A stretch of 30,176 nucleotides of DNA from assembly GCA_910585795.1 (NCBI GenBank), contig CAJUFV010000047.1, forward strand, positions 1 to 30,176. Direction: 5' to 3'. The DNA comes from an uncultured Clostridia bacterium (GTDB lineage Bacteria > Bacillota > Clostridia > UBA1381). The notes beneath the pieces were generated by a model, which saw nothing but the letters and a program-made list of their open reading frames with translations, was not told the DNA's origin and searched no databases. Both the position numbers and the translations under genes were made by a program. Of this stretch, positions 1 through 9,488 are shown piece after piece. The first letter of the stretch is position 1; the number at the start of each line of letters is the position of its first letter.

Positions 1-638
1 CGGAATATTGATTTATCGGTATTTTGATTAGTCTGCTCCGCTTTGAAATCTATCCGTATGTATTCCTTCGTGGTTACGGATATATTTTTTTCGCCTGTTA
101 TGCCTGTGACATAATCAATACCGTCTTTACTTCCCATCTGCATTTTTACAAAATGCGGACCGTTGATGTCCCATACATCGCCGTCTATGCCTGTTATGAT
201 TTCCGCTTCACAGTCAAAATCAGCTGAAAAAGTATATTTCATAGCTATATTATGCTGACGCGCTATACTTGCAAATCTCTCGCATATTACCGTAATATTT
301 CCCTGCTCCGTCCGCCAGCGTGTAACGCGGCAATGCAAGCCGTATCTGAAATCAAGCTCCTGCTGATGAAATTTGGGCTTTTCGTCGGGCAAAGCGTATG
401 TTTTACCATTGACTTTTACATATGTATAAAGCGGATTTGGAGCGTTTACCGACTCACGCCACGAATTTCCCGCACGGTCATAAATACCTGCCAGATTAAC
501 GGCACACATTTGCTTTTTTGTATATTCTTCAAGCGTTCCGCGTATGCCGAAATAGCCGTTTCCAATAAGGAATCGATTACCATTCCATGATATATTTTCC
601 TTGTCAAATTCACTTTCCGTCAATATAAGTTCCGTCAT
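1..638 (-). CDS. GH65 family glycoside phosphorylase, N-terminal part (runs off left edge)
   Basis: This reading frame is open from the ATG at 638 to the window edge, about 212 codons. The protein starts MTELILTESEFDKENIS and contains LIGNGYFGIRGTLEE, followed by a segment on NLAGIYDRAG and PLYTYVKVNG. This is the usual N-terminal beta-sandwich of GH65 enzymes (maltose, kojibiose, nigerose and trehalose phosphorylases and relatives). These split an alpha-glucoside with phosphate, giving beta-glucose-1-phosphate. No signal peptide is seen, so it is cytoplasmic. The Shine-Dalgarno GGGAG lies inside the end of the upstream beta-phosphoglucomutase gene, and only two bases separate that stop from this start, so the two are translationally coupled. 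The pairing supports a phosphorylase over a hydrolase. The catalytic (alpha/alpha)6 barrel lies outside the window, so linkage specificity cannot be read. Confidence 0.85.
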   Translation of the reverse strand, partial: MTELILTESEFDKENISWNGNRFLIGNGYFGIRGTLEEYTKKQMCAVNLAGIYDRAGNSWRESVNAPNPLYTYVKVNGKTYALPDEKPKFHQQELDFRYGLHCRVTRWRTEQGNITVICERFASIARQHNIAMKYTFSADFDCEAEIITGIDGDVWDINGPHFVKMQMGSKDGIDYVTGITGEKNISVTTKEYIRIDFKAEQTNQNTDKSIF

Positions 639-640
639 AA

Positions 641-1291
641 TTATCTCCCGAACATTGCAATTATTTTATACAAGCTGTCAACTGACGATACAGATATATC
701 AGCCATTTTATTATGCTCCGCTTCACCAACCGCAACGGCGTACATTCCGCCTGCCTTTGCCGCCTCAATTCCCGCGTCAGAGTCCTCTATTACTGCACAC
801 TCAGATGGTGATATGCCTATCTTTTCCGCCGCTATAAGAAACACTTCAGGGTCAGGCTTTGATTTTTGAGTATCAAGACCACAACTCACCGCATCAAATT
901 TATGCGCTAAATTTGTTTTGGTTAAAATCAGCGGAGTGTTTTTACTTGCAGAACCAACGGCTATTTTAACACCTTTACCGCGCAGATATGCAATAAAATT
1001 ATTAACACCTTCAAGCACATCTAACGGCGAAAGGGATGAAAGGGATTTTACATACATATCGTTTTTCTTCTCCGCAAGCGCTGTCTTTTCTTCATAGCTG
1101 AATTTTCTGTCTGTTTTTTCAAGCACCACTTCAAGCGACGCCATGCGGCTTACTCCGCGCTGACGGGCATTGTCTGCCTTTGTAAAGCCTGTTATTCCAA
1201 GTTCATCCGCTAACTGTTTCCAAGCCTGAAAATGCAGTTCGTCGGTTGTTACCAGAACTCCGTCAAGGTCAAATATTACAGCTTTAATCAT
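641..1291 (-). CDS. pgmB: Beta-phosphoglucomutase (HAD superfamily)
   Basis: The 216-aa product converts beta-glucose-1-phosphate to glucose-6-phosphate in the cytoplasm. HAD motif I is FDLDG with nucleophile D8 and acid/base D10. The cap domain has the family signature RGVSRMASLEVVL (about 45-57). Motif II is GSAS (113-116), motif III K145 in KSKPDPEVF, and motif IV E169-D170 in IEDSDAG. The length matches the family (about 215-225 aa). It sits directly before the GH65 gene, the standard pairing for disaccharide phosphorolysis, and 15 bp after the GH43 gene in the same operon. Other HAD sugar phosphatases are possible from the fold, but the cap motif and the GH65 neighbour make the mutase call strong. 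Confidence 0.92.
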   Translation of the reverse strand: MIKAVIFDLDGVLVTTDELHFQAWKQLADELGITGFTKADNARQRGVSRMASLEVVLEKTDRKFSYEEKTALAEKKNDMYVKSLSSLSPLDVLEGVNNFIAYLRGKGVKIAVGSASKNTPLILTKTNLAHKFDAVSCGLDTQKSKPDPEVFLIAAEKIGISPSECAVIEDSDAGIEAAKAGGMYAVAVGEAEHNKMADISVSSVDSLYKIIAMFGR

Positions 1292-1306
1292 ACTAATTCT
1301 CCCTAT

Positions 1307-2161
1307 TTATATTCTCTTTAAGATTTCTTTGTTTTCAACCAATTCATAAAAATAAGGACGCTCTTTGGTTGTTTCATTAGGATAATGCAATGCCATCAGT
1401 TTTTTTCCGTCAAATGTGTTAAACACCATAGCGTGACCTCCGTCAGTTTCAAATAACGGCTCTTTTTCATGCACCCACTTACCATCTATCTCATCGTTTA
1501 AAGAATAAGCGATACCAACTGCATATCCTTTACTGCCAAAGCTCGACCAAAGCATAGCAAGCCTGCCTGAAGAAAGGCGCAGTAAATACGGACCGTCTGT
1601 AACATATATTTTACCGTCATTCGCCACAGTCCACGGAGCTTCAGAGGCTCTGATAAGCGTAAATGGTTTCCCAACAGCACGCGACAAATCAGGAGCAAGT
1701 TCTACGGCGCAAATCTGTCCGTCTGTTATCTGCACCCATTCATGCGAAAATACCATATAAGGAGTACCCTTTTTATCAATGTACAATGTACCGTCCAATG
1801 CCTCCCATTCCTTAGGTGTAATACGCTCTGAATACGGCTTGAAGCTGCCGTCCGGAGCGTTGGCCTTCAATATGAATGTTCCTCTGCGCTCAATATCGCT
1901 TTTTAAAGATACAAACATATAGAACGCTCCGTTATATTCATATACCTCCGGCGCCCAAAAATCTCTTGTAGCCCAGAAATCGTCGGGACGGCGGAAAACC
2001 TCCGCCGGTCCCGTCCAGTCCTCAAGATTTTCTGACACGTAAACATCAAGCCCTGTCGCTTTATCCGCCCAGCTCTCCGGACCGCGCGTTCCGTACATAT
2101 AGTATTTACCTTTATACGGTAAAACAAATGGGTCTCTTATATATATTTCTGATTTTTTCAT
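1307..2161 (-). CDS. Intracellular GH43 family glycosidase
   Basis: A five-bladed beta-propeller glycosidase of GH43 (arabinofuranosidase, xylosidase or galactosidase type activities). Numbering is from the upstream ATG at 2167. The catalytic base is D12 in IRDPFVLPY, the pKa-modulating Asp is D125 in LDGTLYID, and the propeller histidine is H245 in GGHAMVFN with LHYPN downstream. The position normally held by the general acid Glu (EGP) reads TDGPYLLR, so Asp191 replaces it. There is no signal peptide, so it should act on imported oligosaccharides. I prefer the second ATG at 2161 because AGGGA then lies 7 bases upstream, whereas it almost abuts the ATG at 2167; the product is then 284 aa. Substrate specificity cannot be read from the sequence. 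Confidence 0.85.
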   Translation of the reverse strand: MKKSEIYIRDPFVLPYKGKYYMYGTRGPESWADKATGLDVYVSENLEDWTGPAEVFRRPDDFWATRDFWAPEVYEYNGAFYMFVSLKSDIERRGTFILKANAPDGSFKPYSERITPKEWEALDGTLYIDKKGTPYMVFSHEWVQITDGQICAVELAPDLSRAVGKPFTLIRASEAPWTVANDGKIYVTDGPYLLRLSSGRLAMLWSSFGSKGYAVGIAYSLNDEIDGKWVHEKEPLFETDGGHAMVFNTFDGKKLMALHYPNETTKERPYFYELVENKEILKRI

Positions 2162-2184
2162 AGACATTTCCCTTACTTAATATA

Positions 2185-4734
2185 CTATCTGTTATACACA
2201 ACAAACGAAATCGGATTTCCGCCCCAATTTGTATGTGCTACAATAGTTGAACAGTTGTTTCCTGCCATTTTATATGTCAGTATATCGCCCTCTGTTCCTG
2301 TTCTTATCGGTTCTCTCCTATTACCCGGGTCATAAACAAGAATTTTTACATCCGATAAATTATATACTTCATCAAAATCCGCGCCGCTTTCATAACCGCA
2401 GCGAAGTACACTGCCTATCTTATCACTTGCGTAAGAAGTTACAATTCTTGTAGACGCGTTTATATCCGAATCTATTCTTCTTGTATCTTCACTGTAATCA
2501 TATACTGCAATGGCTTTCTGTATATTGTCGCTGTGCGAAAATTCCACCTGAATTAAGTCGCCCTCGCCTATACCGTTTGCCTCACAGGAAAAATCGGTTT
2601 CACAAGTCAGTTCAACCTCCGTAAGTCCCTGATAGCCTTTTATAACATCGCACATTTCGTCATCGCTGTTAATGCCCGTAGAAATCTCAGATATAAGTAT
2701 ACAAGCGCTGTCCTGTGATATTCCATTCCAATTATATCCTCTTATAAGAACAATTTCATCAACTCCGTTATTATCATCACCAACCTTATAAGTACTGCAC
2801 ATATAATATTGGTCGTTTCCTAAATTGTTCTTATTTTTAATCATATAATCATAATCGTCCGCATCGTCTTCTTCAAGAACTGAGGGGACTGCAAAGATTT
2901 TTGAGCTGTCGTCAAGAAGTATTGTATATCCCAATTTGCCCGTATACTTATACATTCTTGACGCCTCTTTATGAAATACACGAAGAGTTGTCTGAGAATT
3001 TTCCTTTGCACCTACTTTTACAGTATCAATACTTGTAATTTCACCATCGGCGTTTTGTTTATAACATATAATTTGTCTCTTTATCTTTCCGCCTTCACTG
3101 AGTTGGTTTTTTAATTCACCGTCCGCTACTCTATCACCGTCAATTTTTACTTTTGATGATGTCTTATATGTATCTATTTTACCGTTTGAATCCATCATTT
3201 TTATATAAAAATCTTCACCGTTCTCAGCATAGTATGCCGACAGCAAATAAGCAAAAGTGCTTGTTTTACCATTCAAAACCTTAATTGCAGCAATATAGCC
3301 CTTTGAATCAAGGTACAATGTCACTTCATCTCCTGCCACGCACTTTATTTCAGTTCTGCTGTCATACGGATAATACTCGCTTCCGTCAACCTTTATTTTA
3401 GGCGTACTGCCATCTATATAGCTTTCTACTTTTCCGCTTACTGTTTTTGCCGAAATATCAGCCGTAATACGTCTTCCGTCACCCGACACATACACGCTGA
3501 CAACCTGCTCCGTCTCAATCTGTTCAAAACTGCTCTCTGAGCCGTTCATCGTTATTTTACAGCTGTCATAATCATTCGGATTTAAGGAAACAGAACGTGA
3601 CCATTCATTCTTATCGTAAATACGCTGTTTTTCCTTGTCTACACTTCCCACAAAATAATTTTCATAACTCCATACTATTGCCAAATTATATCGCGCACTG
3701 TTTTTTGTACTAACAAGCTTTAATTTATAATGCTCGCGGTTTAAGATTTCATTTATGTTTTCCGTTGATACAGAGCCGTTATAAACCATCACAATGCCCT
3801 GTGACAGCTTTGCTTTTTTACTTCTGCTTTCTCCCTGCACGGTATATTCAAGCGTATATGTATCCTCGTCAAAACTGCAATCATATGTTTCGTCAATTTC
3901 AATTACGTTATTTTTATTGCCCCTGACTGCCACCCACACAACTGTTTTATCATCATTATCGTCGCGGTACATAAAATTAATCTCACAGCCAAGATAATCG
4001 GCAAGACTGATTTCAGAATGATATACCACATCGTCAATAATAACATCGCCTTCGTTTATTGATGAAGATGTTTTTATATTGACTGTATCGCTGCCGCTGA
4101 CTTCTCCGTTATCCAGATACATATCATAATATACCTTTAAAAGCGTATTATCCTCGTCACGTGTGAAACCGCCGTTATGATTTGTTACAACAGTAGGACA
4201 GTCCAACGCGTTAACCAGCATTTTTATCATATCCGACATCGTCAGTTCTTCTGCGCCGCTGCAGCCTGATAAAAGCTCAATTTCAGACGCCAAACGCATA
4301 TATCCCGAAGGATATCCTCCGTACATAGCCGCCATATCATCATAGCCCATAACAGACATCAGTATTTTAACTGCCTCTGTTGTTTTGATAACATTGTCAG
4401 GATAGTACATTGCTCCGCCGCCTCCGCTTAAATATCCGCGCGCGGTTAGAGTTCCTATTGCATTAAATGCCCAATAATCACGGCTTACATCGTGGTAATA
4501 TACATCGCTTGCCTTTTCATCGCCTGCATTTATCAGCTTTGCAGCATAACTTGCAAAGACAGCTCTTGTTACAGGCTTATCATTATCTAAGGTTTCAGCA
4601 TTCAAATCCGAAGCAATATTAAGAACCTTAAGGATTTCCAAGTCTTCATCTAAGGAATACTGCGCCGCAGAAACGCTGAAACAAGAATATCCCATAACTG
4701 CAATACAAAACAACAGGCTTATTATTTTTTTCAT
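2185..4734 (-). CDS. Secreted protein with N-terminal SLH domains
   Basis: 849 aa with a signal peptide (MKKIISLLFCIAVMGYSCF, cleavage probably near SVSAAQ). Residues about 30-185 hold three degenerate SLH repeats: one ending in TRAVFASYAAKLINAG, one with YYHDVSRDYWAFNAIG and GYLSGG, and one with ELTMSDMIKMLVNAL. SLH domains bind pyruvylated secondary cell-wall polymers, so this should sit on the cell surface. The rest (about 190-849) is rich in Asp, Ser, Thr and short beta-strand patterns and matches no catalytic family I can recognise. It is likely a structural or glycan-binding ectodomain. It lies 27 bp downstream of the other SLH gene in the operon. The start is supported by GGGAGG about 10 bases upstream. 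Confidence 0.75.
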   Translation of the reverse strand: MKKIISLLFCIAVMGYSCFSVSAAQYSLDEDLEILKVLNIASDLNAETLDNDKPVTRAVFASYAAKLINAGDEKASDVYYHDVSRDYWAFNAIGTLTARGYLSGGGGAMYYPDNVIKTTEAVKILMSVMGYDDMAAMYGGYPSGYMRLASEIELLSGCSGAEELTMSDMIKMLVNALDCPTVVTNHNGGFTRDEDNTLLKVYYDMYLDNGEVSGSDTVNIKTSSSINEGDVIIDDVVYHSEISLADYLGCEINFMYRDDNDDKTVVWVAVRGNKNNVIEIDETYDCSFDEDTYTLEYTVQGESRSKKAKLSQGIVMVYNGSVSTENINEILNREHYKLKLVSTKNSARYNLAIVWSYENYFVGSVDKEKQRIYDKNEWSRSVSLNPNDYDSCKITMNGSESSFEQIETEQVVSVYVSGDGRRITADISAKTVSGKVESYIDGSTPKIKVDGSEYYPYDSRTEIKCVAGDEVTLYLDSKGYIAAIKVLNGKTSTFAYLLSAYYAENGEDFYIKMMDSNGKIDTYKTSSKVKIDGDRVADGELKNQLSEGGKIKRQIICYKQNADGEITSIDTVKVGAKENSQTTLRVFHKEASRMYKYTGKLGYTILLDDSSKIFAVPSVLEEDDADDYDYMIKNKNNLGNDQYYMCSTYKVGDDNNGVDEIVLIRGYNWNGISQDSACILISEISTGINSDDEMCDVIKGYQGLTEVELTCETDFSCEANGIGEGDLIQVEFSHSDNIQKAIAVYDYSEDTRRIDSDINASTRIVTSYASDKIGSVLRCGYESGADFDEVYNLSDVKILVYDPGNRREPIRTGTEGDILTYKMAGNNCSTIVAHTNWGGNPISFVVYNR

Positions 4735-4761
4735 TGTAATTTTCCCTCCCTGTAAATGCGG

Positions 4762-6402
4762 TTATTTCTCCATCGCATTGTTGATAATCACAGCAGCCTG
4801 AGCACGGGTTGCTATACCCTGCGGGTCAAACATATTATCGCCTATACCATTTACTATTTTTAAATCAGAAAGCGAGCTTACCGAATCATATGCATAATTT
4901 GATACCAATTCTTTATCCGCAAATTCAAGCTCACTGCCCGAAAGATTATATCCCTTGACTTTCATAGCGTTGGCAAGCATTACGCACATATCCTGACGAG
5001 TAATATTGCTGCCCACTCCGAATACGCCGTCTCCTATACCCTGACATATGCCGTTAGCCGTGGCAATTCTGATATACTCGTCATACCACGCTCCTGATTG
5101 CACATCACTATATTTGTTTTCATAATTTTCTGCCGTAAGGTCAAATGCAGTGACAATAAGCTTTGCAAATTCTTCTCTTGTCACATTATCATCTGGAGCA
5201 AATATTGTATCTGTTCTTCCCGATACTATGCCTTTGGCAAACAGCTTTGAAATTGCCTCATATGCCCACTGAACTGAATTTAAGTCCTCAAATTTAATTT
5301 TCATAGGCGTTACATTCTGATTGTTCCCCAAACTTGAAGGCGGCTGAATTATCTGCGACGGCTTTTCAGTGTTTCCGGACGATGAACCGCCGCCACCACC
5401 GCCGCCATCATTGCCATTAGATGATGACTGTGAAATATGCGTGTTAAAATCTGTTACACACTCGCCTACGCTGTTATAGCTTTTTCCTGCTATATATGAG
5501 TAATCAGCATTTTTCGCCGACGACGTGTTTGCGCCTATTTCCCTGCTGTACTCTTTAAATACTTTTTCTATATTGCCTATTCCGTTATGATAACGGACAA
5601 CCGTCAGAACAGTTGCATTAAGCATTGATGTTTCCAAGTCATTAGCGCTGATTATATTATTTCCTTCCAGCAAGCTTATATATAGCTCTGTTCCGCCTTT
5701 GCTTTTACTGATTATAGTATTATAAAACTCAGCAGTCTTTCCATTTGCAAGAGCTATATTATCAATCACCGCCGACATATCTGAAAGCTTTTTCTCATTT
5801 AGCGCCTGCGCTGTAACGGCGCTGTTATACAGCTTTTTATTTGCTGCGCTGTCGGACGCGCTTAACGCTCTTTCTCTGACAGACCTATAAAATATTCCTG
5901 CAATTTTATCCGCATTTAGTGTATTTTCAAGTTCATTTGTAAATCCCATAGAATTTTTCAGACTGTTAAATTCACTCTTAAACACAGCTTCGCTTGTGTT
6001 TGCAGCATCGTTCAACCTTTTAACTGCCGACTCATATGTGGATTTTTTCAAATACGGCAGCTTCATAACCTCGGCGCCCGCCTGACTCTTTGCCCCGACA
6101 TACACTGTATATTCTCCCTCGGGCGCTGATTCGTCAAAAATCAGTTTAAAGCTGTATGATCCTTTAGCATCGGTTACTGTATCATTGTTATAAATAATAC
6201 CTTCCCCTGTACCGCTGTAAAGCATATCTAACGTCACATCAGGCTTTAATACATTAACCGCCACATATTCAGAGGCAGAATTTGTACTGCCCGATATTAC
6301 AGCCGTTCCTGTCATATAGTCCAAGTCTACTTCAGCAGCGTGCGCACATACAGTCATTGCAAGCGCTGACAATACTGTAATTAAAAAACACATCTTTTTC
6401 AT
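4762..6402 (-). CDS. Secreted protein with three C-terminal SLH domains
   Basis: 546 aa with a signal peptide (MKKMCFLITVLSALAMTVCA-HAAEV). Residues 25-115 form a beta-rich domain carrying the pattern GSYSFKLIF and GEYTVYVGAK. Residues 120-320 are helical, with many Asn, Ala and Lys. A Gly/Ser linker at 327-345 contains seven consecutive glycines. Three well-formed SLH repeats follow at about 371-420 (VQWAYEAISKLFAKGIVSG, TREEFAKLIVTAF), 430-483 (WYDEYIRIATANGICQG, TRQDMCVMLANAM) and 491-546 (YAYDSVSSLSDLKIVNGIGD, TRAQAAVIINNAM). It should be anchored to the cell wall and may display or organise the secreted enzymes encoded next to it. I see no catalytic domain. Confidence 0.85.
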   Translation of the reverse strand: MKKMCFLITVLSALAMTVCAHAAEVDLDYMTGTAVISGSTNSASEYVAVNVLKPDVTLDMLYSGTGEGIIYNNDTVTDAKGSYSFKLIFDESAPEGEYTVYVGAKSQAGAEVMKLPYLKKSTYESAVKRLNDAANTSEAVFKSEFNSLKNSMGFTNELENTLNADKIAGIFYRSVRERALSASDSAANKKLYNSAVTAQALNEKKLSDMSAVIDNIALANGKTAEFYNTIISKSKGGTELYISLLEGNNIISANDLETSMLNATVLTVVRYHNGIGNIEKVFKEYSREIGANTSSAKNADYSYIAGKSYNSVGECVTDFNTHISQSSSNGNDGGGGGGGSSSGNTEKPSQIIQPPSSLGNNQNVTPMKIKFEDLNSVQWAYEAISKLFAKGIVSGRTDTIFAPDDNVTREEFAKLIVTAFDLTAENYENKYSDVQSGAWYDEYIRIATANGICQGIGDGVFGVGSNITRQDMCVMLANAMKVKGYNLSGSELEFADKELVSNYAYDSVSSLSDLKIVNGIGDNMFDPQGIATRAQAAVIINNAMEK

Positions 6403-6417
6403 TTTTCCGAAGTCCCC

Positions 6418-9405
6418 TTATTTTATAGTTTGTTTTCCATATACAGGCTCCATATTATCCCGCCAGAGCAGGAAGTACACAGAGCTTATATCTCTTGCTT
6501 TCTCAATTTTTATCGGAATGCGATATTCGCCTTTTTCGGTAATATGCTCTTGTTTTACACTTATAAGTTCCTTTTTGCCGTGTATAACACCGTACAGCGT
6601 CACGCCGCCTTTTCCAAGAGCGGAATCAGGAATATTTACAACCGCCGTAAGCTCGTCACCGTCTTTTATGTCGGATATTTTCGTTATCACATCACTGCCG
6701 CGCATAAGAGTTACCTCATAATCATCGCTTCCGAAATTCTTGTCGGCTTTGTGCAGCTCGCCGTCATATACCATTACCGTAAACATTCCCTTAGGAGTAA
6801 CTTTACCGTTGATGCTATATATTCCGTTACGGTCGCTTGTAACCTGATTTACATACGCGTTTGTATTATTCTTTATATCTCGCGCCAATATAGTTACTTC
6901 TGTGTTCGGACGTTCTGTTATACCCTCTGCGCAAAATCCGCTGTCATTAAAAGTTATACCGCTGTTGACCGTATTTTTTATAGCCATCACGGACAGCATT
7001 TTTATTTCTGACGCATGCTTTTTGCTGTCTGTCAGATATTCTATTGTCACGTCATAGTTTCCTGCGGCAAGAGGAGCCATTACAAACGGTTTTGTTACGC
7101 TTCCCTTTGAATTACATTCCGTGGCTTCAGATTTTTCTGCCACTATTTTATTATTCATATCTCTGACAGTCATTTTAAGCGTTCCCGTTACCGGTACGTC
7201 CGACTGATTTTTTACCGATACACTGTATGATACGTCCAAAATATCATTAAACACTCCGTTTGCAGCGGACGGACTTGCCGAAACCTCAACACTGTTTTTT
7301 CTTCCTGTCAGCGACATATTTCCCAAATCTCCGCATAGATAGACAGGCTCTCTGCCTATTTTCAAGCTGTACACACCGTCGCTTTTCTCTGACGAGAAAA
7401 TACGCTCTCCATACATATCGTAGGCATTTATAATACCGTTTCCGAGCTGTAATGAAATTTCACCTTCCGCGGACGACCAGATAGTTGCTGAATATGTACC
7501 GTCCTGCCGTTTGAATTTATGTATAGTTATATTATCTACCGACTTGTTCTCCGCATAATCCGCATTACCGATAAATCTGTTCATCGCCGCAAATGCAACA
7601 TACGCAGGTTTAGCCTGATACGGAATAACGTCGTTTGCGTGCCTAATCAATCCGAAATTGTGCTCGCGCTCACCGCTTATATGCCCTATACCTGTATTTT
7701 GCAGGTTATACCATATAATCTTGTCACAGCCGGCGGCTATTGCAGTAGGATACATCTGAGCGGCGCTTATTGCCGCATCCTGCTCAGAAATACAATGCTC
7801 GCTTGTTCCCGTACTCCAGCCCAATTCCGTTATCCAGATGGGTATATTGGAATTATGCTGATTAAGCAGGTTTTTAACCTTCTGCAAATCTGCCGTAAGC
7901 TGATTCATATCGCTTTGCCTGTTCCACTGATACGGGTGAAAGCTCACGGCGTCCATATATGGCAAGCCTCCGTAGTTAAACACGCGCGCCATAAAATCAA
8001 TTCCGTTATTTTCGTCCGCGCCTCCTGCGCAAACACCTACAATTTTAGCATCAGGGTCAACGCTCTTTACCGCCTCATTAGCTGCCTTGAGCATTTGAAT
8101 ATAAACTCCGCTGCCCTCTTGGTGCGTATTGAACTCAACATAATTGTATTCATTCCACACCTCATAATTTTTTACAATACCCTTATACTTTGTTGCCACA
8201 AATGTACAATAATCCTTAAATGCCGCAACCTGTGCATCGCCTGTCGGCGCATCGTATTCATTGTCAGTATACAAAGTATTTCCATAGCATAATATAAGCA
8301 GAGGTTCCATTGAGTCCTCTTTTATATATTCCGGCGTATTCGCAAACGTTTCAGGAACGTTAAACACTTTTTGGGGGTTCTCTGCAAGCTGCCATCTCAG
8401 CTCATCGCGCATCATGCCAAATCCCGCATTTGCCGTAGCTGTTACAAGTCCGCGCTTATTTTCTTTTCCGCTCAGATGAGTGCTTACTCCCAAGCGCTTA
8501 TTCTGCTCTGACGGAGAAAGCTTTTTTATAACTGTAAATTTCTGTTCATTTGAAACTACCATTTTTCTGCCGTCGCTGTTGGTAACATCCGCCTCAATAA
8601 CAAAGCCAAAATAACCTGTATTTCTAATATTGAATGGAACTTCTATACTTAGTTTATCTTTTGACTGCACCTCAGCATTTTTTAGGTTCTCATACCAGAT
8701 ACATTCACCGTCTGAATTTATAACCGATGCACGAAGCGCCATACTGCAATCTTTACTTGAAATATTTTCTATATTGACATTGAATTTCTGCGAATTAATA
8801 TCAAAGGTATGCCCCAGACTGTCGCTTGTCATAGAAATCATAATCGGGTCAGGAATATAATCTTCATCAACGCTTTCTATCTTTACTGACTGCACAAAGA
8901 CATTTTCTCCCCGAAGCTTCTGCACTGCAAGGTCATATAAATGAAGTCCGTCTACTCCATGATTTGACAAAGCTGCGTCATCAAGCATAAAAACATGCTC
9001 TTTCCAGCCCATCGTATTTGTCAGCGTGACTTCTTCGCTTATTCTTATCACACTGCTGCATTGTATTTCATCATAACTGTCATATTTAAGAGCAAAACAA
9101 GCATTACCCTCATCATAATATTTAACTGTAACACGCATAGCAGCCGCTCTGTGATTATATATTGCTCTATCCCTAACATCTATTGCAACACTGCTTTTTT
9201 CATCTGTCAGATTAAAGGTATACTGACCGTCTTTTTTTATGTACTCTACACCCTGCTGTGAGCCGTGCCATTCAATGTTACGAAGCTTACCGTTTGCTAT
9301 TACTTCAGCATAAACGCCTCCATCCGCCATAGCCGGAAACGTAAAAGCCGTCACAGCAAGCATAATACTTAAAATCAATATATATGATGTTATTCTTTTA
9401 CTCAT
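6418..9405 (-). CDS. Secreted GH39-like (clan GH-A) glycosidase, smaller paralog
   Basis: 995 aa with a signal peptide (about 1-27, ending FPAMADG). Residues 30-180 form a beta-sandwich carrying KYYDEGNACFALKYDS, and 190-297 an Ig-like domain. Residues about 300-690 are a TIM barrel: GVSTHLSGKENKRGL, then the acid/base in YEVWNEYN (E419), SFHPYQW, and the nucleophile in IWITELGWST (E527). The NE at strand 4 and E at strand 7 are the clan GH-A pattern; GH39 (xylosidase or PslG-type) is the nearest fit. Residues 700-895 hold further beta domains, and 896-995 a C-terminal module shared with the gene at 9489-12839. There is no SLH domain. AAGGAG lies 6 bases before the ATG. The clan is secure; the family and substrate are not. 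Confidence 0.8.
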   Translation of the reverse strand: MSKRITSYILILSIMLAVTAFTFPAMADGGVYAEVIANGKLRNIEWHGSQQGVEYIKKDGQYTFNLTDEKSSVAIDVRDRAIYNHRAAAMRVTVKYYDEGNACFALKYDSYDEIQCSSVIRISEEVTLTNTMGWKEHVFMLDDAALSNHGVDGLHLYDLAVQKLRGENVFVQSVKIESVDEDYIPDPIMISMTSDSLGHTFDINSQKFNVNIENISSKDCSMALRASVINSDGECIWYENLKNAEVQSKDKLSIEVPFNIRNTGYFGFVIEADVTNSDGRKMVVSNEQKFTVIKKLSPSEQNKRLGVSTHLSGKENKRGLVTATANAGFGMMRDELRWQLAENPQKVFNVPETFANTPEYIKEDSMEPLLILCYGNTLYTDNEYDAPTGDAQVAAFKDYCTFVATKYKGIVKNYEVWNEYNYVEFNTHQEGSGVYIQMLKAANEAVKSVDPDAKIVGVCAGGADENNGIDFMARVFNYGGLPYMDAVSFHPYQWNRQSDMNQLTADLQKVKNLLNQHNSNIPIWITELGWSTGTSEHCISEQDAAISAAQMYPTAIAAGCDKIIWYNLQNTGIGHISGEREHNFGLIRHANDVIPYQAKPAYVAFAAMNRFIGNADYAENKSVDNITIHKFKRQDGTYSATIWSSAEGEISLQLGNGIINAYDMYGERIFSSEKSDGVYSLKIGREPVYLCGDLGNMSLTGRKNSVEVSASPSAANGVFNDILDVSYSVSVKNQSDVPVTGTLKMTVRDMNNKIVAEKSEATECNSKGSVTKPFVMAPLAAGNYDVTIEYLTDSKKHASEIKMLSVMAIKNTVNSGITFNDSGFCAEGITERPNTEVTILARDIKNNTNAYVNQVTSDRNGIYSINGKVTPKGMFTVMVYDGELHKADKNFGSDDYEVTLMRGSDVITKISDIKDGDELTAVVNIPDSALGKGGVTLYGVIHGKKELISVKQEHITEKGEYRIPIKIEKARDISSVYFLLWRDNMEPVYGKQTIK

Positions 9406-9441
9406 ATTTTGCTCCTTATCGGGTCATTCATTTTTTGAAAC

Positions 9442-9466
9442 GTACTCCGCCGTTAAGACGGAGTAC
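9442..9466 (-). other. Intergenic hairpin between two operon genes
   Basis: GTACTCCG at 9442-9449 pairs perfectly with CGGAGTAC at 9459-9466 around a 9-base loop. It lies in the 83-bp gap between the four-module protein gene and the next GH39-like gene. Read on the minus strand it is followed by GTTTCAAAAAATG, not a run of T, so it is probably not a full terminator. An mRNA processing or stabilising hairpin, or a partial terminator, fits better. Confidence 0.5.
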
Positions 9467-9488
9467 ATCCCATTTCTATAATTTAAGT

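Noticed and set aside
6430..8292. Long open frames on the plus strand (193 and 257 codons) opposite the GH39-like gene
   Set aside because: They lie antisense to a well-supported secreted enzyme and their translations look like random, Tyr- and Ile-rich sequence without motifs or a clear ribosome site.
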